64,000 nt of DNA. Source: Isoperla grammatica. Taxonomy: Eukaryota > Arthropoda > Insecta > Plecoptera > Perlodidae. The stretch covers positions 7,914,765-7,978,764 of the forward strand of contig OX246745.1 in NCBI GenBank assembly GCA_945910005.1, in the 5' to 3' direction. Below are positions 55,715 through 64,000 of the stretch, piece by piece; position 1 is the stretch's first letter, and every line of letters starts with the position of its first letter. The notes beneath the pieces were generated by a model. The model was not told where the DNA came from and ran no database searches. It saw nothing but the letters and a program-made list of their open reading frames with translations. The position numbers were made by a program, and so were the translations under genes.

Positions 55715-56538
55715 GGGAATATGCGTGTGGTTTTTTAGCACTTTACTAGATTAGGATTAACTTCCTGAATACAAAAATATTTTATTTCGATGACATAGAA
55801 TAAAGTTTCATTTATAAAAACGAGCTGAAAGTTTAACACATATTTATGGCGGGAAAAACAGGGCATACGTCACTTTCCATGTACCAGCAATCAACCAATC
55901 ATAAAATGATAAATAAAATAACGCTCTTTTGAAAATTATCATACATCCAAAATCATATAAAATCGAATGAATGTCTAGTACCCCTTATAATTAATTTTGA
56001 AGCGCAATTACTATTAAAAACAATAATACTAAACCTATTTTCATAGAATATCAGTAAATATTGGGTGTTGTTAAGCTGGATTCATGACATTACGTTGTTC
56101 TGCGGGACGGTGCGCTACGGAGGTTTTAGGCCAATCAGGAGCGACCTAGTGCATGCAGGTCGCTCCTGATTGGCCCAAAACCTCCGTCGCGCACCGTCCC
56201 GCAGAACAACGCAATGTCATGAATCTAGCATTATTCATATAAAGCAGACTTGACAAAGGCTTGAGTAAAAATTTTGACAGTTGACTGACCTTGAAAATTT
56301 GGTTGTTTCGTCTAGGAGGCGGTGGCAAAGTCATTCATATAAGCAGTGGTTTACAAGGATTGTGATGTCACATACCGTTTAAAAATAATAGTGCGGGAAA
56401 CAGATAATCAAAATATTTGAACATTCATAGAAGTATGAATTAATTTTAAAACTTTTAAATTACGTTTCTGGTGTCTTCAGATGAATAGCCATATATTCCA
56501 CGTACATTCAGAGCTGTAGAAAATTCATGCACATTCCC
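55715..56538. mobile_element. TA-flanked MITE nested in the hAT element (824 bp)
   Basis: The ends GGGAATATGCGTG and CATGCACATTCCC are inverted with two mismatches and flanked by TA on both sides. Compared with the empty site at about 52660-52675, this is a clean insertion. A TA duplication is the mode of Tc1/mariner-like elements, but the family is open. Confidence 0.8.
56079..56225. mobile_element. Fold-back element nested two levels deep (147 bp)
   Basis: Arms of about 69 bp start GATTCATGACATTACGTTGT and end ACAACGCAATGTCATGAATC. They include CTGCGGGACGGTGCGC and CCAATCAGGAGCGACCT with only about four mismatches. The loop is only about 9 bp. Confidence 0.85.
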
Positions 56539-56754
56539 TATTGTCTCAACATAAGACTTTAAGTTCAAATTGCTCAAATGCTGAAAACTGTGTACTGTTA
56601 GTATGCGGAAGTTTACGAAATGTGTATTTTAAAACAAACTGTGAAAATACAGGAAAACTGATTCCCGTGTAGAGTTGATACGGGAAGCGGGAAATCACAG
56701 TGAAAAACGGGATTTCCCGGGAAATACGGGAGAGTTGGCAACCCTAATACAAAA

Positions 56755-57500
56755 CGAAAAAGTTTAAAACTAACTGCTGTCACATGATTTCATAATTATA
56801 TCAATAGTATATATTATGATAATAGCACCCTCAAAACGCTTAAAAGCCATCAATTGCAATAAAAAAACTCCGGGGCTGTGCACCCGGCCCAGTCCCGCAT
56901 TAGCTGGGGGGCCTCTCCACCAGACCCCCCATTGTGCAAAAGCAAGTACGTTCTTCAGGAAAGAGCATATAGCACTAAATTACTTTTCAAATACATCACT
57001 GTTAGTATTGCAATCAAATGTAGATCACACGTACATTTTCCCGATTCCTTCTTAGGTTTCCTCATGTCTACATGTGCTACATTTCATTGCGCCAGGAACC
57101 GCGAGTAACAGAAGTGTCAAAAATCTCCTCCAGGTTTGCAATCGAATTTCATGCACATCACATTTCATGCGAATCGAGCATCTTGCAATCGAATATATGC
57201 TCATTGGACGTGTCTGAATTTAGAAGACTGCATACTTGTGTACTTGTACTTGTTAACTTCACTCGCAAACTAGCGTGCTCGCATTGCAAACTTGAATTTC
57301 GGACAGTTCCGTTCATGCACGATCCAGCGATCGGCCAACAATGACATTCTTGCTGCATAGAAACATATCCGATGCTTTCGTCACGGATATTTGAGTCCCG
57401 AACAACCAGCGGTAATTCCGATGCCTGCATGTGGTTGGCCCATCCTCACTAGCTGTGACTAATTTCCCATTTGAAGCTAATTGTTTAATCAATAAGTTAT
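56755..57500. other. Intergenic, one partial MITE
   Basis: ATCCGATGCTTTCGTCACGG at about 57368 resembles the fold-back MITE family of 4425, with GGTTGGCCC about 70 bp later. GTGGGGTCTGG-like inverted G/C motifs occur near 56900. No gene. Confidence 0.45.
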
Positions 57501-57504
57501 GGTG

Positions 57505-58225
57505 GATTAATTAATTAATTAGTGAATCTGATGATTGATTCATATACTGTCATTTAGAAAATACGACTGTTAGAAAATTTTCAGCTCGATCGGACGTTGG
57601 GAAGTGGGTGAAATATCGATTCCCACATAAAACTTTGATTAATTAATTATGATGGCTTAATTGATTATTTAGTAAATGTGACAATTGATTCATGTATTGT
57701 CATTAAGAATACGTCTGTGGGAAAACTTTCAGCTCAATTCGACGTTCGGAAGTGGGTGAAATATCGATTCCCATATAAAACATTAATTAATTAATTATGA
57801 TGAATTAATTTATTATTTAGTAAATACGACAAATGATTAGTGTATTGTCATTACGAATACGTCTGTGTGAAAACTTTCATTTCGATTCAACGTTGGGAAG
57901 TGGGTGAACCATCGATTTCCATATATATAAAACATTAATTAATTGATTATGATTAATTAATTGACTATTTAGTAAATATGACAGTTGATGCGTATATTGT
58001 CATTACGAATACGTCTGTGTGAAAACGTTCAACTCGATTCAACGTTGGGAAGTGGGTGAACCATCGATTTCCATATAAAACATTAATTAATTAATTATGA
58101 TGAATTAATTGACTATTTAGTAAATATGACAATTGATGCGTGTATTGTCATTAAGGATACGTCTGTGTGAAAAATTTCAGCTCGATCGGCCATTTAGAAG
58201 TAAGTGAAATATCGATTATAAGATT
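57505..58225. repeat. 148-bp tandem array, five units
   Basis: The landmark GAAGTGGGTGAA lies at 57600, 57749, 57897, 58049 and (diverged) 58197, spaced 148-152 bp. Each unit has an AT-rich half (AATTAATTATGATGAATTAA) and a half with ATACGTCTGTGTGAAAA, then TTCAGCTCGAT. The last unit ends in CAGACAGACAGACA. Confidence 0.92.
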
Positions 58226-58271
58226 CCGTCCAGACAGACAGACAAACACATGAAGCTAATATAAGCGTTGT

Positions 58272-58315
58272 AAAAAGAGGACATGTCCGGGTTTTACCGG
58301 ACAAATGGGAACCCT
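58272..58315. mobile_element. Solo right end of the TAGGGTTGCC(A)-type hAT family
   Basis: AAAAAGAGGACATGTCCGGG and ACCGGACAAATGGGAACCCTA match the right end at 53946-53989 apart from a few bases. No left end was found nearby. Confidence 0.65.
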
Positions 58316-58714
58316 ACTCTAGCTACGCCTCTGTTTCCTCGACTACTTTTTGTGTTTTGTGAAGTTGGTATTGGTTGGTTGGTATTGGTATATTTGTGCT
58401 GGTGCGCTGCTTTGAGTGCACGTGCTGTGCGATAGTTCGTAAATCCCTCGTTTCAAGGTCACACGTGTAGGCTGTCATAAGAGACCACGCTCTGACACCA
58501 TGAGTGTTACATTTCACTCTTCAACGGAACCACGAAACTTTGCAGACAAAGGAAACAACTCTTCTTACAAGTAACTTACAACCCACTACACAGTGCGTTT
58601 TCTTTCTACCGCCACGTTTCACAAATCTAAAATGATGATGATAATAATACAGTGGCCTAATACTGATGTTAGTGAATTGTATTACCATGTATTATATACA
58701 TAGATTTATAGGTG

Positions 58715-58825
58715 GCCCAAATTCGGGAAGTAGCTGGTTCGATTCCGGCCACCGGCTATCTTGGAAGATCTTTCGAGGTTTCCTCTGTCACAAAGCGATG
58801 GCTGCGATTAGTCCTATAGCCCTAA
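58715..58825 (+). repeat. Truncated tRNA-SINE
   Basis: It lacks the A box but keeps GGTTCGATTCCGGCCACCGG and a diverged body (GAGGTTTCCTCTGTCACAAA). It sits directly upstream of a full copy at 58831. Confidence 0.7.
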
Positions 58826-58830
58826 CCGAT

Positions 58831-59115
58831 AGAGGTGGCTCAGCGGTAAGACGCGAGACTCTAATTCGGGAGGTCGCCGGTTCGATTCCGGCCACCGGCA
58901 GTCCTGACTGAAGGTTTTTTCCGAGGTTTTCCTCAGTCGTAAAAGCGAATGCTGGGATTGAGTCATACTATCAGCCCTCGGACATTCCTTCCCAACTGTC
59001 CAAACACCTAACCTAGTTATAACCTAGTTAGCCACCTGAAGAGGGGCACATCAGGTAACGCTGGTGTGCACCCTAGAATGGGTATTCCTATTAAAATTAT
59101 TATTATTGTTATAGC
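58831..59115 (+). repeat. tRNA-derived SINE, best-preserved copy
   Basis: The head GGTGGCTCAGCGGTAAGACG, with a B box GGTTCGATTCC at 58879-58889, ends in GGCCACC, which pairs with the first seven bases. The body has CTGACTGAAGG, CCTCAGTCGTAAAAGCGAAT and CCCTCGGACATTCC. The tail is (ATT)n. It is the reference for copies at 1553, 7270 and 60358. Confidence 0.88.
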
Positions 59116-59141
59116 CCTAAGCTAAGACATTCCCTCCCAAC

Positions 59142-59639
59142 CAGGGTATGAATGACGGGAGTGACGGAGGGGATTTCCCCCCTCTGGTAATTTCATCCCT
59201 GCCTCTGTTTTACTGAAAGGTATCCCCGCGGGGATGGCTAAACCCCCACTTCTGGATACCCATCTTATCTCATATCATATCTAGTGACTTTATCTCATAA
59301 CGTTGATAAATAATGTGTCAATTTTTGAATTTACACATTATTTTCCTAACGAGAAAGTGTTTGTAATTGTACATTAGTAAACCAAACCATGGACTCTGTC
59401 CCCCTCGGTATTGTATTGTCGGCAAATTGTCATTTGTTCACAGTTCATTAAAAAAAGTTGATGAAAAATACGAGAATGAGATATTGTAATGAGTAGGTCT
59501 TTTTATCTTTCCATTCAAAACAATACCTCAGATCGCTTCTAAGGCCATCTCGAGGCAATAATTCCCCAAAAATGTGTTTGCCCCAGACCCCTTTACCCAC
59601 CCACAGTCCAGAGACTATATACTTGGGCATTCCCGCCTG
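59142..59639. mobile_element. hAT-type element, copy B of the 7605 family (498 bp)
   Basis: A perfect 8-bp duplication CTCCCAAC flanks it (59134-59141 and 59640-59647). The left terminus is CAGGGTATGAATGACGG. The right terminus, ending GCATTCCCGCCTG, is degraded. The interior matches the 7605 copy over long stretches. Confidence 0.82.
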
Positions 59640-60357
59640 CTCCCAACTATATCCACACACACACCCTAGGGCATAGTTAAGTACCTGAAAATGTGTTCAT
59701 CTGACTCTATCACATTATATGACATCTGACTGTGCTCAAAAAAGTCAGGAGGAACTAACTTCATTTACGAGATCTCGTAGACAGTCTTGTTTGAAGAAAT
59801 TTATCAGCTTTATTTTGTTGCTGAGGTTCATTTTTCGTTTGCACTAGTTTTGTTGTTGTACCGGTAGTTTGTATGAGAAGAAGGTAATACATACATTGCC
59901 AAATATTTAGTTTTAGGTTAGGCACCGATCGACTTGCCGGTCGAGGTGGATTCCTCCTCGTGGTGACCGGTACCCGCAACGAGGGCTCTCGTGCACATCT
60001 TTGATTTCTCTTTCATTATGATCTTGCTCACTAACCGCATTTTTCCGTCTGTTGCGTTCTTCTCATCCTCATTCATCCTGGCCGTCTGTGCGACCTATAG
60101 GCCTATCCCTATCCCCAAACCTCCCAAAGGATTTTGTTTCCTTTTATGACGACCCCGGAGACGTGCGATGGATCTGATTCGGTTGACGTAATAATAATAA
60201 AAATATGTATTTAGTGCTATTATATATAGTGCATGTGCTATTTTGTTTTTCCATACATTATTACAATCATGCATCAGTATATCAAGTCGACCTATCTGTT
60301 GATTAGGGCTATAGGTCTATACGTTTTAAAATAATCATAGTAAACAGTTTTAGGTAC

Positions 60358-60605
60358 CGATAGAGGTTGCTCAGCGGTAAGACGCGAGACTCTAATTCTA
60401 GTCACCGGTTCGATACCCGCCACCAGCAGTCATGACTGAAGGTTTTTCCGAGGTTTTCCTCAGTCATGTAAGGCGAATGCTGGCATTGAGGCATACTAAC
60501 AGCCCTCGGACATTCTTTCCCAACTATTCCAAATACCGCAATACTATAGTTAGACACCTGAATAGGGACATAGATTATCCCCTGAGCAGGTTCCCTACAA
60601 AAAAA
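60358..60605 (+). repeat. tRNA-derived SINE with poly(A) tail
   Basis: The head TAGAGGTTGCTCAGCGGTAA, the B box GGTTCGATACC at 60407-60417 and the body AGTCATGACTGAAGG with CCTCAGTCATGTAAGGCGAA are all present. The tail is A10 at 60599-60608. Confidence 0.85.
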
Positions 60606-60709
60606 AAACTAACAAAATAGTTTTAGGGTTTTAGGTTAGAATTCGTCGGAATTGACTGAACGAGAATTTTAATTCGATGCGACGTAGCTTCGCCGTGAAT
60701 GGTTATGTT

Positions 60710-60957
60710 GTTAGTATTGCGACGTTAGTAGTGCGACCATGAATGCGACTCCCTCAGTTTATAAATAGACCCGGGGAACAGACAACTGATCAGCTGTGCT
60801 CGGGGTAATTGAATGCGCGTGCAAGATACGCGCATGACGGCATGATGAGAATGAGCTCACAGCTCAGTTCGATCTTGCAGTCGTTTCAGTAGTTACCAGT
60901 AAATTAAAAGTGTATGCAATCTTCCTTGTGTTTCATTGTAACGTTACATTAGGTCAT
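60710..60957 (+). repeat. Possible solo LTR
   Basis: A TATA-like TATAAATAG at 60760 is followed 140 bp later by AAATTAAAAGTGTATGCAATC and CCTTGTGTTTCATTGTAACG, a layout common in Ty3/gypsy LTRs. The borders (TGTTG...TTACA) are uncertain and I see no target duplication. Confidence 0.35.
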
Positions 60958-61297
60958 GGGCTACCCATCCTAATATTACAGATTATACGCAACGGCTTAC
61001 ATCTACTGTTTCCTGCGTTCGCCCCAAAGTCAAGGTAAAATTAATCATATTATGCATTTGTTCAATATTACTTTGAACCCAAAGGAGTTCCTTTAATGCT
61101 AGGACAACACATTTAAAAGTGCCGCGGCTCAGGAAGTTGTTTCTCACCAGGTGCAGCAGGTCGCATAGGCCTATTTACAATTTCGGGTGTGTCCAAAGAT
61201 TACGTTAATATCATTTCATTGTCCATTCATTCCCTTGGTTTCGAAATAATATTTGCCATCTTATATTTCTTTTAAGTTAGTTTAATAAATTATATCC

Positions 61298-61514
61298 GGT
61301 AAATATGGAGCACAGCGTTCCACATAGCCTTGATACAATTTGAAGGTGTAATTTAATTATAAATTATTATTATTTTATTTATAATATATATATATATATA
61401 TTGTTATTATATTATTTATTTTTAATGTCAATGTAATTTTCACCCTCAACTAATTAATTACACCTTAAAATTGTAAGTATAAATAGTACGTGGACCGCTG
61501 TGCCCCATATGTAC
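61298..61514. mobile_element. Palindromic MITE (217 bp)
   Basis: The arms GGTAAATATGGAGCACAGCG and CGCTGTGCCCCATATGTACC pair, and so do AATTTGAAGGTGTAATT and AATTACACCTTAAAATT. The loop contains (TA)n. Imperfect but clear. Confidence 0.78.
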
Positions 61515-61599
61515 CAAATGTAGGCGTATTACTCCGCTGAAGTGAAATTCCCCCGCCGCTGCAACGTATGGCACCGAATGCTCTAGTGCTAGCCCAATG

Positions 61600-61934
61600 A
61601 TATTCTGTCGAATATCATTGCTCTAGCCCCTCTAGCCTCAACCGTTCGCGTCTTTCGTAGCGTCATGCCTAGTTCACTACATGGACGTCGAGGAGCGCTG
61701 ACGGTTCAAATTCAAACCAGCCAATCAACTTAGGCACTTGCAAGCTGCGCTTCGCCCTGATTGGTCGGATCATCCACTTCGCCTGAGTCGAGTTCCAAGT
61801 ACACTGTACAGACACACACAGACGCCAACTTTTTTCCAGTGAAGGTGATGGGAGAGGAGAGGAGACTCATTCTGTGAATAATTATTACAAAATAGTGTTT
61901 TATTCATATTTCTGGATTTTAAGGTGCACGAACG
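61600..61934 (+). promoter_or_regulatory. CpG-richer probable promoter/5' UTR
   Basis: The stretch has clustered CG dinucleotides (GTTCGCGTCTTTCGTAGCGTC, GACGTCGAGGAGCGC) and two CCAAT/ATTGG-type motifs (AGCCAATCAACTT at about 61719 and CTGATTGGTCGG at about 61756). It leads into the ATG at 61935. This fits a housekeeping-type promoter. Confidence 0.45.
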
Positions 61935-61962
61935 ATGATAGCTGCCTGCGAACTATCTACAG
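61935..61962 (+). CDS. Candidate first coding exon of an unidentified gene
   Basis: ATG at 61935 opens MIAACELST, then the donor ACAG|GTAAGA, a consensus match. It would join in phase to 63735. The small size means the ATG could be coincidental and the exon non-coding. Confidence 0.35.
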
Positions 61963-62352
61963 GTAAGATTTATCACAATGAATCTGTGTAAAACCTGTGT
62001 AAATATCCAAGCGTAATACATGTGGCCATCAGGATGGATGGAGATTTATGATTCTGCATATTTCGCTGGCTTATGCTTATCTATTATTATTGCCAACATC
62101 TTTCACTACTTTTGATATATTATCGTTGCTTTATTTAGGTAACAACCCTTGTATATTATAACTTCTAGTCGACCTGCATATGCATTAAGTTTTCAACTTG
62201 GAAATATTGACTAAAAATGTGGCATTGAAATGATGAAATATTGTTTTCATACAGTTTGGCTAGGCCTATGACTGACTCACTGGCAGGGTTTGCCAGCTAA
62301 ATTGTGTTTGCTTCCTTAGCTATTGAGTACCAGGCCTACACTTAATTACCGT

Positions 62353-62409
62353 TATCATTTATTTGTTTCTTTATTTGTTTATTTATTTATTTATTTATTT
62401 ATTTATTTC
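62353..62409. repeat. (TTTA)n microsatellite
   Basis: TTTATTTATTTATTTATTTA repeated about 10-12 times, with a TTTG variant near the start. Confidence 0.9.
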
Positions 62410-62660
62410 AGGGATGGAGTAGGCCTAGCGCTAGGCCTACTTACCTTGTGCAACTTTTTCGTTCTCCTAGACCTAGGCCTAGGATGCCTTGGCCTAGGCC
62501 TATCCATCTTCCACCTCTTCCCTTGAACCTTTCTTCTGTCTTCTTTGTTACATTCCTAAGGCCTAGGCCTACCCTCCGTGTCTCTAGCATCTGCTAGGCT
62601 TAGGCCTAGGCATTGGATTTGAAATATATGGCCTAGGCCTAGGCTAGCTGACAAGCCTGC
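62410..62660. repeat. TAGGCCTA-rich island
   Basis: About fifteen occurrences of the core GGCCTA in 250 bp (for example CTAGACCTAGGCCTAGGATG and GGCCTAGGCCTATCC), the densest patch in the window. Confidence 0.85.
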
Positions 62661-63734
62661 CTAGGCTAGTCTACTATCTTAGGCCGCATACACACGTGTA
62701 AATAGCCCGCGAGCCGAACGCCGATGCATTCGTCAAATATTGTATGTTCAAATATTTCAATGAGTGCCGAGCCAAGTGGCAAATGTCTATGTTTGTCTGT
62801 TCCAAGCACATCCAATAACAGTCTGGTAGCGGTTGAGTTGTGTGGTGAGTCTACGTTCGCGGCTCGGCTCGCTGCACCATCCAAACTGGTTTATGGCGCA
62901 ATGAACGGAGTCGCGAGCATCGTTTGATGTTTCGCAGAAATACCGACGGTGGGAACCCTATTCAAGCGCGTTCGCAAACCTCTTGATGTAACGGTTTGGC
63001 TTTTAGTTTTGTTCGCGATTCGGCTCAAGCGCGCTTAATCAGACTTGAGTGGGTGGGTAGGCCTAGGTTTTTGTTGTTTATCCTCCCACGCTGTTGGCTG
63101 TATACCGGTGGCAAGAGTCACTCTTCTTTCTCCATCCTTTCTTTCCTATTTTTCTTCCTTCCTCCCTTCCTCCATCATCCACTTTTCTTCTCTCATTCCT
63201 CCCTGGATTTCTAGCTTCCTTCTCTTCCATCACCCTCCTTACTTCCATCCTCCGCCCTTTCTCTGGACCGTCACCTTTCACCTCCTCCATCGTCCTGAGT
63301 TTGGACTCAGGCTTCAGCATAGGCCCTTACCTTTTTATCCTACGACTTCCCCATCCAGGCCCAGACTTGACCTGTCTATGAGTCCGGCCTGGACTAATAG
63401 ACAATAGGCAGTAGAACTTCAGTGAAAGAAGAATTTGTAGGAAGCACTCTGCATCTACAGAATGTTGGTGAAGATAATAGCAAAATATACTCTCCAGAGC
63501 ACCTCACGAGTTATTGAAAATATATGCAGCTTTCTTTGTGTCATGTCCCATTGACCAGTTTACTTTGTTCTTCGATGCCAATCGCTCTCATGAAATATGT
63601 AGATAAGTTACCTTCCGCATGTGAAGGTTAGGGATTGTCATGCTCTATTATTGGCTTTCGCTCGTAAAATCTGTTCATAGAAGCCTACATATTTTCAGAG
63701 CATTAGAAACCATAATTATTCTCTTTTGTTTTAG

Positions 63735-63877
63735 AGAGCTTAACAAACTTCTCGATTGAGCTCGAGTCAAGCCGGATCAACAAAGCAACCATCACTATCA
63801 ATGGAAGGAGAGATATAGAATGGGACCCAGAAGAGATGATTGAGATGACGAGTGGAAAGCTCATAATGGATCTTTAG
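63735..63877 (+). CDS. Candidate second exon, short conserved-looking frame ending in TAG
   Basis: After the acceptor CTTTTGTTTTAG the frame reads SLTNFSIELESSRINKATIT and DIEWDPEEMIEMTSGKLIMD to a TAG at 63875. The composition looks like real protein, but I do not recognise it. The exon seems to run on to a donor AGCTAG|GTTAGT at 63895, with RERRQLG still readable after the TAG, so the stop may be a mutation, an assembly error or a true end (56-aa product). Confidence 0.35.
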
Positions 63878-64000
63878 AGGGAAAGACGGCAGCTAGGTTA
63901 GTTAATTTTAGTTTATTTGATCAAAAATTGTATATTTTCAATCAATACCTCTTAGTTTTTTTAATAATGTTCCTGCAGTTTGTGCCGAAAGTGGGGGAAG

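Larger units (their letters stand above)
55284..56746. mobile_element. hAT-type element, host of two nested insertions (1463 bp)
   Basis: The termini TAGGGTTGCCAACT and AGTTGGCAACCCTA are perfect, and the flanks carry a perfect 8-bp duplication ATACAAAA (55276-55283 and 56747-56754). It is a second copy of the 52239 element. The 824 bp at 55715-56538 are absent from the first copy. Confidence 0.95.
59640..61590. other. Intergenic, SINE, possible LTR and MITE
   Basis: Apart from the listed SINE (60358) and MITE (61298), the stretch 60710-60960 resembles a solo LTR. No gene. Confidence 0.45.
61963..63734 (+). other. Candidate intron, low-complexity
   Basis: Contains a (TTTA)n run at 62353-62409, a TAGGCCTA-rich patch at 62410-62660, and pyrimidine-rich sequence at 63110-63290. 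GGCCGCATACACACG at 62682 is a transposon-like left end. No gene frame. Confidence 0.45.

Noticed and set aside
57505..58225. CRISPR-like array
   Set aside because: Whole units repeat without unique spacers, and the DNA is animal; it is a satellite-like tandem array.
58831..58900. Functional tRNA gene
   Set aside because: The head folds like a tRNA but continues into the SINE body shared by four other loci and has no terminator run of T.
63045..63407. Ser/Phe/Leu/Pro-rich 120-codon frame
   Set aside because: Produced by pyrimidine-rich low-complexity DNA; overlapping frames on both strands have the same quality.

Overview
The window is animal nuclear DNA. Its genes have introns with GT-AG or GC-AG splice sites. 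About four fifths of it is intronic or intergenic, AT-rich, and crowded with degenerate LINEs, tRNA-derived SINEs, fold-back MITEs and hAT-type DNA transposons. It looks like a marine or other large-genome invertebrate, but I cannot fix the phylum. Interspersed TTAGG units hint at an arthropod, and that is weak evidence. The palindrome TAGGCCTA is strikingly over-represented throughout.

Layout, left to right. (1) 314-14209, plus strand: a seven-exon gene whose spliced frame closes exactly to 489 codons. It encodes an ARMC10/ARMCX-type protein with an N-terminal membrane anchor and C-terminal armadillo repeats. Its first intron (8 kb) holds a SINE broken by a MITE and a hAT element. Its second intron uses a GC donor. 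Its 3' region holds a hAT MITE. (2) 15-27 kb: gene-poor, with LINE endonuclease/RT relics, a broken Myb/SANT (Harbinger-type) ORF, a hAT MITE with a nested fold-back at 21.3-22.1 kb, and a hAT element with a transposase C-terminus at 23.7-25.0 kb. (3) 27233-37895, plus strand: a two-exon gene for a predicted 1671-residue secreted protein. It has a signal peptide, a mirror-symmetric six-cysteine motif, two furin-like sites, a very long basic repetitive region and one C-terminal thrombospondin type 1 repeat. I do not recognise it as a known family, and it is the best candidate here for something undescribed. (4) 38-60 kb: a transposon graveyard. It includes a LINE split by a hAT copy with a perfect 8-bp target duplication, a hAT-like element carrying a 98-bp tandem array that hosts another hAT element, a three-level nest at 55.3-56.7 kb, and a 148-bp tandem array at 57.5-58.2 kb. 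(5) 61.6-64 kb: possibly the 5' end of another plus-strand gene, with a small ATG exon and an exon at 63735, weakly supported.

The two well-supported genes look functionally unrelated: one a membrane-anchored armadillo protein, the other a secreted precursor. The transposons are informative because at least nine hAT-like insertions can be bounded to the base by TIRs and 8-bp target duplications, which gives a readable order of insertion events.
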